This document shows, in pieces, positions 1-6,563 of a stretch of DNA of 55,269 nt. A program made the position numbers and the translations under genes. The stretch's first letter is position 1, and the number at the start of each line of letters is the position of its first letter. The notes under the pieces are model-generated. The model made no database searches. It had not been told where the DNA came from and worked only from the letters and a program-made list of their open reading frames with translations. This DNA is from Oscillospiraceae bacterium (lineage in GTDB: Bacteria > Bacillota > Clostridia > Oscillospirales > CAG-272). Location: NCBI GenBank assembly GCA_015063895.1, contig SVTG01000012.1, positions 1 to 55,269 of the forward strand. Reading direction: 5' to 3'.

Positions 1-66
1 GACTGTATGGACTTTTACGACGGCGCACCCTCTCAGGCGCAGTCGTTTAAACCGAAAATTTTGTAA
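1..66 (+). CDS. 3' end of an unidentified upstream gene (partial)
   Basis: Frame 1 is open from the first base and ends in a TAA directly followed by TAG. The last 21 residues, ending in FKPKIL, have a plausible coding composition, and the rpsT Shine-Dalgarno follows at once. This suggests an upstream gene transcribed in the same direction as rpsT. Too little is visible to assign a family. Confidence 0.4.
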   Translation, partial: DCMDFYDGAPSQAQSFKPKIL

Positions 67-83
67 TAGGAGGGAAAACGATT

Positions 84-347
84 ATGCCGAACATTAAAAG
101 TGCCAAAAAGCGTGTAAAGGTTACCGCGGCAAAAACTCTGCAGAACAAGATCTTCCGCACGCAGATGAAAACTGCTATGAAGAAGTACGAGGCTGCTGTG
201 GAGGCCGGTGACGTAGCACTTGCACAGGAGACCTACAAGGCAGCTGTAAAGAAGATCGATATGGCTGTTACCCGTGGTATCATCCACAAGAACACTGCTG
301 CTCACAAGAAGAGCCAGTTCACCAAAAAGCTCAACGCAATGGCTTAA
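84..347 (+). CDS. rpsT: 30S ribosomal protein S20
   Basis: This 87-residue basic protein starts with MPNIKSAKKRVK and matches bacterial S20 in length and pattern. S20 is a primary 16S rRNA binding protein needed for assembly of the small subunit. The lysine-rich N-terminal helix and the conserved C-terminal segment with AAHKKSQFTKKLN are visible. The start is set by the GGAGGG Shine-Dalgarno at about 70-75. The gene is followed directly by an intrinsic terminator, so it ends its transcription unit. S20 commonly sits near gpr or holA in Firmicutes, but neither is inside the window. Confidence 0.97.
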   Translation: MPNIKSAKKRVKVTAAKTLQNKIFRTQMKTAMKKYEAAVEAGDVALAQETYKAAVKKIDMAVTRGIIHKNTAAHKKSQFTKKLNAMA

Positions 348-363
348 TTGCCGCAAAAAAATA

Positions 364-398
364 CGGAAGCCTTTTAACCCGAAGGCTTCCGCTTTTTT
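364..398 (+). terminator. Intrinsic terminator of rpsT
   Basis: A 10-bp perfect stem (CGGAAGCCTT paired with AAGGCTTCCG) with an 8-base loop is followed by CTTTTTTAT. It lies 16 bases after the rpsT stop. Confidence 0.9.
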
Positions 399-576
399 AT
401 TTTTAAAAGAAATAAACGGCGCAGGGATGCGTTGCTCCTCAAAGACGAATTTCGCCTTTTGCGGTGCGCCCTTCCTTGCTTCTTTCTTTTAAAACTTTTC
501 TTTAGTCTTTCGCTTTGCGTTTTTACCGGTGCTGAAATGCGTTGCACAAATGGCATATTCGGAAAAATCTCTCCAC
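399..576. other. Non-coding spacer between rpsT terminator and cysK promoter
   Basis: No credible gene is visible on either strand. The stretch has blocks of pyrimidine-rich sequence around 470-510 and GC-rich blocks around 417-470. It reads like a decayed or repeat-type intergenic segment rather than a 5' leader, since the cysK promoter lies after it. Confidence 0.4.
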
Positions 577-605
577 TTGACATGGAAACGATTTAAATAT
601 ATAAT
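577..605 (+). promoter_or_regulatory. Consensus sigma-A promoter of cysK
   Basis: TTGACA at 577-582 and TATAAT at 600-605 are separated by exactly 17 bases, a perfect match to the housekeeping consensus. Transcription would start near 612, about 40 bases before the cysK start codon. No separate operator could be identified. Confidence 0.88.
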
Positions 606-650
606 AATACGTAATGATGATAACCGATTTACCAAAAGGAGTTCCCTGTT

Positions 651-1577
651 ATGTATTACCGCAGCATCAACGAGATGGTTGGAGGCACGCCCCTTTTTGA
701 GCCTACTAACTATAATGAAAACAATGCGCCGAGCGGCAAGCTACTGCTGAAATTAGAATGCTTTAACCCTGCGGGCAGCGCTAAAGACCGTGTGGCACTT
801 TCCATGATCCTCGCGGCCGAGGCCGCGGGCAAGCTAAAGCGCGGTGCCACGATCATCGAGCCCACCAGCGGCAATACGGGCATCGGCCTTGCCGCCATTG
901 GCGTACCGCGCGGCTACCGCGTCATTTTGACCATGCCCGACACGATGTCCGCCGAGCGGCGCCGTTTACTTTCAGCATACGGTGCCGAGATCATACTCAC
1001 CGACGGCGCGCTTGGTATGCAGGGGGCCATTGACAAGGCAAACGAGCTTGCCGCTACCATTGAGGGCAGCTTTATCCCCTCTCAGTTTGATAACCCGGAC
1101 AATCCCACGGCACACCGCACGACAACCGGTCCCGAGATATGGGCTGACACCGAAGGGCAGGTAGATATTTTGGTGGCCGGCATCGGCACGGGGGGCACGA
1201 TCTCGGGCACGGCAAGCTTTTTAAAAAGCAAAAACCCCGCCCTCCGTGCCGTAGGCGTTGAGCCTGCCGCCTCCCCCCTGCTCTCGGGCGGGAAAGCGGG
1301 CCCACACGGCCTTCAGGGCATTGGTGCCAACTTCGTACCGCAAAACCTTGACCGTACACAAATTGACGAAATTTTGCCCGTCAGCGAAGCCGACGCCTTT
1401 GCGGCGGCACGCGCCCTGGCCAAGGCCGAGGGCATTTTGGTGGGCATTTCCTCGGGGGCGGCGCTGCACGCCGCCACCGCGCTTGCCAAGCGCCCCGAAA
1501 ACCGCGGCAAAACGATCGTAGCGATCTTGCCCGACGGCGGCGACCGCTATCTTTCCACCCCACTTTTTGAAGTATAA
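651..1577 (+). CDS. cysK: Cysteine synthase (O-acetylserine sulfhydrylase)
   Basis: This 308-residue PLP enzyme of the beta family makes L-cysteine from O-acetylserine and sulfide in the cytoplasm. The PLP lysine is K45 in NPAGSAKDR (most homologues have GSVKDR). The asparagine loop SGNTGIG is at about 86-92 and the phosphate-binding loop GTGGTISG at about 176-183. The C-terminal PDGGDRYLST is typical of CysK. Its length is the family norm. AAGGAG at 636-641 sets the start. It is a single-gene unit with its own strong promoter and a shared bidirectional terminator. A cystathionine beta-synthase role is less likely because no regulatory domain is present. Confidence 0.94.
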   Translation: MYYRSINEMVGGTPLFEPTNYNENNAPSGKLLLKLECFNPAGSAKDRVALSMILAAEAAGKLKRGATIIEPTSGNTGIGLAAIGVPRGYRVILTMPDTMSAERRRLLSAYGAEIILTDGALGMQGAIDKANELAATIEGSFIPSQFDNPDNPTAHRTTTGPEIWADTEGQVDILVAGIGTGGTISGTASFLKSKNPALRAVGVEPAASPLLSGGKAGPHGLQGIGANFVPQNLDRTQIDEILPVSEADAFAAARALAKAEGILVGISSGAALHAATALAKRPENRGKTIVAILPDGGDRYLSTPLFEV

Positions 1578-1580
1578 GAA

Positions 1581-1613
1581 AAACCGAGCCGATTGCAATC
1601 GGCTCGGTTTTTT
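1581..1613. terminator. Bidirectional terminator between cysK and the convergent operon
   Basis: A perfect 14-bp stem (AAACCGAGCCGATT with its complement) has a 2-base GC loop. A T-run follows on the plus strand and the A-run on the other side serves the minus strand. It can end both cysK and the minus-strand operon finishing at 1618. Confidence 0.92.
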
Positions 1614-1617
1614 ATAT

Positions 1618-2373
1618 TTAAAAATGATCGCGGATCGCCTTCACGTCGGCAAGCAGAGGCTGCGCCTTGGTGGCACATTCATCATGCTCCACAACACTCA
1701 GCCACATACACGAGCCGAGCATCGGTCCTATACGGCGTATGATCTGATAGTTGCCGCCGCAAAGCAACAAAAACGGCACCTTCAGGTGCTTTTTCAAAAG
1801 CAAGGAAACCCCCATCAGCTCGATCTCCTGCTCAGGGTAGTCAGCATTGGTTACGATCTTTACCACGTCGGCGCCGCGTGCCTGCTGAGCAAGGGCGATC
1901 TCCAGCACACGTGCGGGGGGTAAATACTTGCGTGTATGCGAGGACATCAGTACAAGCGCACCCTTTTCGTGCAAAGCCTTGATCAACTTTTTTTGCTGCT
2001 TGATCGCGCGCACGTTATCGGTCAACTCGTCAGAGTGAGGGGCAAACAGATCCCCCATCACGTCAACCAGCGTAGCGCCGGCTTCGGCGATCGTCAAAAG
2101 CCCCTCGGCCAGCTCCTCATCGCTTTTTCCCTCGTTACTGCGACTCCGATAATGTGTCACGTACGTAGGGCGCCCCTTAGTGGCGGCAAAAATACGACGA
2201 TACTCCTCTTTTGTTTGCAGCTCGCGCGGAAAACGGCAGGTCTGGATCCCCAGCATCTCCGCACCCATCGCATTTGCCCTTTCGATCAGGGCGATCGCAC
2301 CGTCGGGTGTCGGGGCCTGCACCATTGTCGTCAGCAAAGGCTTTTGCGTGGCGTGAAAGAGCTCTTTTTTCAT
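1618..2373 (-). CDS. Type I 3-dehydroquinate dehydratase-like aldolase
   Basis: A 251-residue (beta/alpha)8 protein of the type I dehydroquinase (AroD) family. The catalytic pair is recognisable: H146 in SSHTRKYLP and the Schiff-base lysine K172 in GADVVKIV, with an arginine in IIRRIGPMLGS near 212. The residues that bind the substrate in AroD do not match: the EWR motif is replaced by the GIQTCR region at 42-47, and the second glutamate is not evident at VDVMGD. It is the last gene of a three-gene operon with an SDR and an MDR oxidoreductase, divergent from an AraC regulator. A biosynthetic type II enzyme (aroQ) is encoded at 25072. I infer a catabolic role on a quinate- or shikimate-like or other beta-hydroxyketone substrate. 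The exact substrate is unknown. Confidence 0.7.
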   Translation of the reverse strand: MKKELFHATQKPLLTTMVQAPTPDGAIALIERANAMGAEMLGIQTCRFPRELQTKEEYRRIFAATKGRPTYVTHYRSRSNEGKSDEELAEGLLTIAEAGATLVDVMGDLFAPHSDELTDNVRAIKQQKKLIKALHEKGALVLMSSHTRKYLPPARVLEIALAQQARGADVVKIVTNADYPEQEIELMGVSLLLKKHLKVPFLLLCGGNYQIIRRIGPMLGSCMWLSVVEHDECATKAQPLLADVKAIRDHF

Positions 2374-2385
2374 TATGACACCCCC

Positions 2386-3126
2386 TTACATCACGTATCT
2401 GCCGCCGTCCATCAAAAAGGTCGTGCCCGTGACCGAGCGCGCCTTATCGGAGGCAAGATACAGCATCATATCAACGATCTCCTGCGGTTCGGCAGGATAA
2501 CCTAACAGCGTTTTCATACCCGCCATACCGGGACGGGTCATCACAGGCCCGGGGGCGATACAGCACGCACGGATACCGTAGGGTGCACCTGCCCGTGCAA
2601 GCGATTTTACCGTACCCGTCATCAGCGCGCTTTTTGAGGTCGCGTAGCCAATGCTACCCGCACTTCCCTCCGCGCCCGTAATAGAGCCGAGGTGAATGAT
2701 CACTCCGCTGCGCTGCTTTACCATTTGCTGCATCACGGCGTGCTCAAAATAGAGCACCGCCTTCAGATTCATATCAATGCTGAAATCGATCGCGGAGATC
2801 GGCTGCTCAAAAAAGTTTTTGTCTTCAAGCCCGAGAATACGGCGCTCAGCGCCGCCCGCACACGGGATCAGCACGTCAATGCTGCCAAAGGTCTTCACAG
2901 CCTCATCACGGCAGGCAACGACCTGATCGTATTTGGTGGCATCGGTATGGCAGCCGATCACATTTGCCGTGATCTCACGTACTGCACCAACCGCGCTCTC
3001 AAGCCCCTCTTTGTTGATATCTGCCAGCACGATATTGGCACCTTTCTCTGCGAAGCACTTTCCCGCAAGAAATCCCATACCGGAGGCACCACCTGTAATC
3101 AAAACCGTTTTATTTAAAAATTCCAT
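2386..3126 (-). CDS. SDR-family NAD(P)-dependent oxidoreductase
   Basis: A 246-residue classical short-chain dehydrogenase. It has the nucleotide-binding TGGASGMG at about 10-17, ADIN after beta-2 (usually NAD preference), and a CAGG variant of the NNAG motif. The catalytic serine lies in LGSITG with YATSK following, and the C-terminus is MDGGRYVM. It oxidises or reduces an alcohol/ketone on a small metabolite. It lies 12 bases upstream of the dehydroquinase-like gene and downstream of an MDR reductase, so all three probably act on one substrate series. The specific substrate cannot be read from the sequence. Confidence 0.85.
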   Translation of the reverse strand: MEFLNKTVLITGGASGMGFLAGKCFAEKGANIVLADINKEGLESAVGAVREITANVIGCHTDATKYDQVVACRDEAVKTFGSIDVLIPCAGGAERRILGLEDKNFFEQPISAIDFSIDMNLKAVLYFEHAVMQQMVKQRSGVIIHLGSITGAEGSAGSIGYATSKSALMTGTVKSLARAGAPYGIRACCIAPGPVMTRPGMAGMKTLLGYPAEPQEIVDMMLYLASDKARSVTGTTFLMDGGRYVM

Positions 3127-3216
3127 ATCTGTTCCTCACTTTAATACTCTTTCAAAAAAGCGGCACTTTTATATCACGTGCCACGACTTCACAGATGCAA
3201 AAGGTGCGTGCGGTCT

Positions 3217-4197
3217 TTACCAGGTCATAACCACCTTGCCCGCGCTCTTACCCTCGCGAAGCAGGGCATGTGCCTCATTTGCCTCGGCAATGGGCATCAC
3301 GCGCCAGATGGTGGGGCGCACCTTGCCGCTTTCCACCAGGGGCCAGATATCCTTTACGAGCTTTGCAAGGATCTCTGCCTTGAAGGCGGGTGTTTTGCTG
3401 CGCAGAGTGGAGCCGATCAGACGGATATTTTTCATAAACATCGTGCGCATATTAACGGGCGAAATATCGCCTGCGAGCGTGGCGATCATGATCCATTTGC
3501 ACATATACGCTACGTGCGGGAAGCATTCGCCGACCTTCGCGCTGCCAAGACAGTCGATGGCGAGATTTAAGGGGCGCCCTGCCTCTGCCTCGCGCCTGAG
3601 GACCTCAACGATATCCTCCTTTGAGGTATCCACGATCACGTCGGCTCCCAAGTGCTGAATGCTTTGCGCCGCTTTCTCGTTTAACACCGTAGTGATCACG
3701 CGAAGGCCAAAGGCCTTTGCCATTGGGATCACCACGCTGGCAAGACCGCTGGCACCTGCATGCATCAGAAAGGTCTGCCCCGCCTTGGCACCGCCCTCTA
3801 CAAACAAATTCAAATATGCAGTGGCAAAGGCCTCGGGCAACGCGGCCGCCTCAATGGCAGAAACACCGACGGGGATCGGCATAACCATTCCCTGCTCCAC
3901 TGCCACGTATTCGGCGTAGCCACCGCCACCAAGCAAGGCGCAAACACGTGCGCCGATCTGCCATTTGCCGCTTTTTTCAGCCTCGGGAGAAAGGGCTACG
4001 ATCTCGCCTGCCACCTCAAGCCCCGGCCAATCAGGACACCCGGGAGGGGGCGGATACGTGCCCTCGACCTGCATCAGGTCGGCACGGTTGACAGCAGCAG
4101 CCTCCACCTTGATCAGCACCTCGTCGGCACGCAGGGTGGGCATGGCTACCTCACGCATTTCAAGTCTTTTATCATCGGTAATTACAATGGCTCTCAT
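3217..4197 (-). CDS. Zinc-independent MDR oxidoreductase (quinone oxidoreductase-like)
   Basis: A 326-residue medium-chain reductase. The GroES-like N-terminal domain has the segment AAVNRADLMQVEG, and the Rossmann domain has HAGASGLASVVI at about 147-158. There is no structural zinc lobe, as in the QOR/PIG3 subgroup that reduces quinones or enoyl-type double bonds with NADPH. It is the first gene of the minus-strand operon with the SDR and the type I dehydroquinase-like enzyme. The Shine-Dalgarno GGAGG lies just upstream of the ATG at 4197. The divergent AraC gene begins about 105 bases away, so a shared control region is likely. Confidence 0.82.
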   Translation of the reverse strand: MRAIVITDDKRLEMREVAMPTLRADEVLIKVEAAAVNRADLMQVEGTYPPPPGCPDWPGLEVAGEIVALSPEAEKSGKWQIGARVCALLGGGGYAEYVAVEQGMVMPIPVGVSAIEAAALPEAFATAYLNLFVEGGAKAGQTFLMHAGASGLASVVIPMAKAFGLRVITTVLNEKAAQSIQHLGADVIVDTSKEDIVEVLRREAEAGRPLNLAIDCLGSAKVGECFPHVAYMCKWIMIATLAGDISPVNMRTMFMKNIRLIGSTLRSKTPAFKAEILAKLVKDIWPLVESGKVRPTIWRVMPIAEANEAHALLREGKSAGKVVMTW

Positions 4198-4237
4198 TTA
4201 TAAAACCTCCCTGTATTGATAATTTGATTGTATCATA

Positions 4238-4266
4238 TTGACGAGTCAAGTAAAATATGTTATACT
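4238..4266 (+). promoter_or_regulatory. Promoter of the AraC gene with an overlapping inverted repeat
   Basis: TTGACG at 4238-4243 and TATACT at 4261-4266 are 17 bases apart. The -35 is embedded in TTGACGAGTCAA (4238-4249), a 5+5 inverted repeat with a 2-base centre. It lies between the two divergent genes and is a reasonable operator candidate. Confidence 0.65.
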
Positions 4267-4302
4267 GTCAAAAAACGAAACTATTCTATCACGGAGGCTG
4301 TT

Positions 4303-5109
4303 ATGCAGGATATCACCGCCGCATCAAGGCTGCTGTTTTTCAAGACCGAGCGTTACCGTTTTTCACACACGAGCTCATTTGACACCTCAAATCTGCCCCG
4401 TCCGCAATTTTGCCTTGGGCTGGTGCTCGCGGGCCACGCCGTCTATCACGATTGCATTTACGGCTGTGACGTAGAGGTGGGGGTAGGCGATCTTATTTTC
4501 GTACCCATCGGCGCACGCTATATTTCAAGCTGGCAGGGTGACCCGGATATTGAATACGTCAGTATGCATTTCGTATTTGACCAGTCGGCCGTGTTTACCA
4601 AAGCACAGGGCTTTACTCTGCAGCGTGTCAAGGTAGAGGATTTTGCCGCCACTAAGGCAGTATTTTTGCACGCGCTTGAGAATTATGCAGGCAACGAGGT
4701 GGCACGACTAAAGGTTCTTGGCGATTTTTATACGCTGCTGTGCTCTCTTTTTCCACGCCTCACACGCGGCAATCAAGCACAGCTTGACGCGCGCGTTTTC
4801 CGCGCCGTTTCTTACATTGAAACACACTACAAAGAGGAAATCAGTGTAGAAGATCTGGCAAAGGTCGCCAACATGAGCGTTTCGCGCTTTTTCCCGCTCT
4901 TTCGCGCTTCCCTTCAGCTCTCCCCCATTGAATATATCAATCACTACCGCATCAACCGCGCCATCATTTTGTTAATGGGCAGCGAGCGGCACTCGATCGA
5001 AGAAATCAGCGAGGCAACGGGCTTTCAGTCCTCGGCTTATTTTCGCCGTGTATTTAAAAAGATCACAGGTCAATCACCGCGCGCATACCGTGAAGCGGGT
5101 ATACAATAA
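4303..5109 (+). CDS. AraC-family transcriptional regulator
   Basis: A 268-residue regulator with an N-terminal cupin-type sensor region (about 20-110, with GVGDLIFVPIGARY) and a C-terminal double helix-turn-helix. The first helix-turn-helix contains ISVEDLAKVANMSVSRFF and the second SIEEISEATGFQSSAYFRR, with the family ending KKITGQSPRAYRE. The ATG at 4303 is chosen because GGAGG lies just before it; a longer open frame upstream lacks a ribosome site and would cross the promoter. It is divergent from the MDR-SDR-dehydroquinase operon, which it most likely activates in response to the pathway substrate. Confidence 0.88.
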   Translation: MQDITAASRLLFFKTERYRFSHTSSFDTSNLPRPQFCLGLVLAGHAVYHDCIYGCDVEVGVGDLIFVPIGARYISSWQGDPDIEYVSMHFVFDQSAVFTKAQGFTLQRVKVEDFAATKAVFLHALENYAGNEVARLKVLGDFYTLLCSLFPRLTRGNQAQLDARVFRAVSYIETHYKEEISVEDLAKVANMSVSRFFPLFRASLQLSPIEYINHYRINRAIILLMGSERHSIEEISEATGFQSSAYFRRVFKKITGQSPRAYREAGIQ

Positions 5110-5110
5110 A

Positions 5111-5145
5111 AAAGCCGCGCAGCGTCACACGTTGCGCGGCTTTTT
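5111..5145. terminator. Bidirectional terminator, AraC gene versus DUF2752 gene
   Basis: AAAGCCGCGCA (5111-5121) pairs with TGCGCGGCTTT (5133-5143), with T-runs on both strands. The last codons of the minus-strand DUF2752 gene lie inside the right arm. Confidence 0.88.
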
Positions 5146-5793
5146 CAACCCATATTGATAAACTGCTGCGGCAAGCACCAACACCAACGCAAAAAGCCAA
5201 AGCGCGTGCACCCAGACAGCCAAAAACAGCACCAAAGAAGCGAGCGTCAACAGCCACCAATGAGCCGTACGCAGCGACAGTACGGCAAGCGTGAGAAAAA
5301 CACAAGCAAGCAAGAAAAAAGCAGTGGCGGCAAACGGCTCTGCACCCGTTAAATGCTGTGAAAGATAGGGGGCAAGATCACCGATCGGATCCACGCCCCA
5401 AAAGAGCAAGAGATTTCGCAATGCCGTATAGCCCATCAACCAAATAACGCCAAGCGGCAGTAAAAAACGCGGAAAAAGCGGTCTTTCGCTCCCTCGCCGC
5501 GCCAAAAGGAAGGCACGCAGATCAAAGCACAAAAAAACGAGCGTAGCCACAAAGACCGCAGGATTATACGTAACGGCAGTAAGAAAATCCAAACGGAACA
5601 CCGCCATAAAGGCTCGGGTGCCACCACAAAGCGGACAGTATAAATGGAGTACGTCGTGCATAAAGCAGTGGTAAGGCATCTCAGGCAACAAATACAGCAC
5701 CACCACACCGTAAAGCGCAAAGGCCACCATTGCCAAAAGTAGAATGCAGTGCCCAAAAAGCCATCTTCTCATTGCGCTATCACGCTTTAACAC
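5125..5793 (-). CDS. DUF2752 membrane protein
   Basis: A 222-residue, strongly hydrophobic protein with about six membrane segments. The diagnostic DUF2752 motif CPLCGGTRAF follows the first helices at about residue 54. The family is common in Bacteroidota and Firmicutes and has no established biochemical role. The cysteine pair suggests a metal or redox site at the membrane face, but this is inference. It forms a single-gene unit, with its own promoter at 5825-5853. The upstream methionine at 5793 is retained because a G-rich Shine-Dalgarno-like run (AAGGGGGG) precedes it. Confidence 0.78.
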   Translation of the reverse strand: MLKRDSAMRRWLFGHCILLLAMVAFALYGVVVLYLLPEMPYHCFMHDVLHLYCPLCGGTRAFMAVFRLDFLTAVTYNPAVFVATLVFLCFDLRAFLLARRGSERPLFPRFLLPLGVIWLMGYTALRNLLLFWGVDPIGDLAPYLSQHLTGAEPFAATAFFLLACVFLTLAVLSLRTAHWWLLTLASLVLFLAVWVHALWLFALVLVLAAAVYQYGLKKPRNV

Positions 5794-5824
5794 GGTTTTC
5801 CCCCCTTTTTAATATACTGCATAA

Positions 5825-5853
5825 AGTATAACATACTCCAAGATAAAAAGCAA
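5825..5853 (-). promoter_or_regulatory. Promoter of the DUF2752 gene
   Basis: On the minus strand TTGCTT (5848-5853) and TATACT (5825-5830) are 17 bases apart, placing the start about 40 bases before the gene. Confidence 0.7.
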
Positions 5854-5877
5854 GTAAAAGGTTTTTTTCGCCAAGGG

Positions 5878-5906
5878 TTGCATTTTTCGGCAAATTGCGC
5901 TATAAT
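5878..5906 (+). promoter_or_regulatory. Promoter of the DUF4190 gene
   Basis: TTGCAT (5878-5883) and TATAAT (5901-5906) are 17 bases apart, about 30 bases before the start codon. Confidence 0.8.
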
Positions 5907-5935
5907 AGAACCAACGAGATGAAAGGAGATTGTTT

Positions 5936-6523
5936 ATGAATTACGATCCAAACAACTCTTACGATACGCAAAACGGCGCGGGCGCCGACCTTGATCATAA
6001 CACACAAACGCCAACAGCCCCCCAACAGCAGGGACAGCAAGGCACTTGGCAGCAAGGCCAGGGGAGCTGGCAACAGCCTCAAGGCACTTGGCAGCAGCCG
6101 CAAGGCACCTGGCAGCAAGGCCAGGGTAACTGGCAGCAGCCACAGGGCACCTGGCAACAAGGCCAGGGTAACTGGCAGCAGCAAAACCAGGGCGCTTGGC
6201 AGCAAAGCCAGGGCGCTTGGCAGCAGCCAAACGCACCCTACTATCCCCCTGCGCAAGCACCAAACGAGAGCAACGACGCCTCAACCTCGAAGACCCTTGG
6301 TATCGTTGGGTTGATCTTAGCGCTTGTATGTTGCCCTCTTGCCGGTCTGATACTCGGTATTCTTGCCTGCACGCGCGCCAAGCGCGCCAAGCAGACCATG
6401 GGCTTTGAGCCGCCCGATGCAGCTACGGGCCGTGTTTGCGGCATTGTTGCCATTGTAGTCGGAGCACTTTCTATGTTTTCCTCTGTTCTGATCACGGTGA
6501 TAGAAATATTGCTGTTAGCATAA
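5936..6523 (+). CDS. DUF4190-type membrane protein with WQQ repeats
   Basis: A 195-residue protein with two clear parts. Residues about 30-105 are a low-complexity tract with nine WQQ units in a roughly seven-residue period (variants of QGxWQQ), rich in Gln, Gly and Trp. The rest is a DUF4190-like domain: two hydrophobic helices, LGIVGLILALVCCPLAGLIL and a second near the C-terminus, joined by a basic loop ACTRAKRAKQ. No signal peptide is present, so the repeat tract is probably cytoplasmic; this is inference. The ATG at 5936 is preferred over an in-frame TTG at 5930 because AAAGGAG ends at 5928. The gene has its own promoter and terminator. Function unknown. Confidence 0.8.
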   Translation: MNYDPNNSYDTQNGAGADLDHNTQTPTAPQQQGQQGTWQQGQGSWQQPQGTWQQPQGTWQQGQGNWQQPQGTWQQGQGNWQQQNQGAWQQSQGAWQQPNAPYYPPAQAPNESNDASTSKTLGIVGLILALVCCPLAGLILGILACTRAKRAKQTMGFEPPDAATGRVCGIVAIVVGALSMFSSVLITVIEILLLA

Positions 6524-6525
6524 TA

Positions 6526-6563
6526 AAAACCGCCTCGCGCTTGGCGCGAGGCGGTTTTTGCGT
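6526..6563. terminator. Bidirectional terminator after the DUF4190 gene
   Basis: A perfect 14-bp stem (6526-6539 with 6545-6558) has a 5-base loop and T-runs on both strands. It also ends the minus-strand operon that finishes at 6564. Confidence 0.93.

Noticed and set aside
5900-6290. Antisense open frames opposite the WQQ repeats
   Set aside because: They are a by-product of the repeat composition; they encode monotonous Leu/Pro or Ala tracts and lack start signals.
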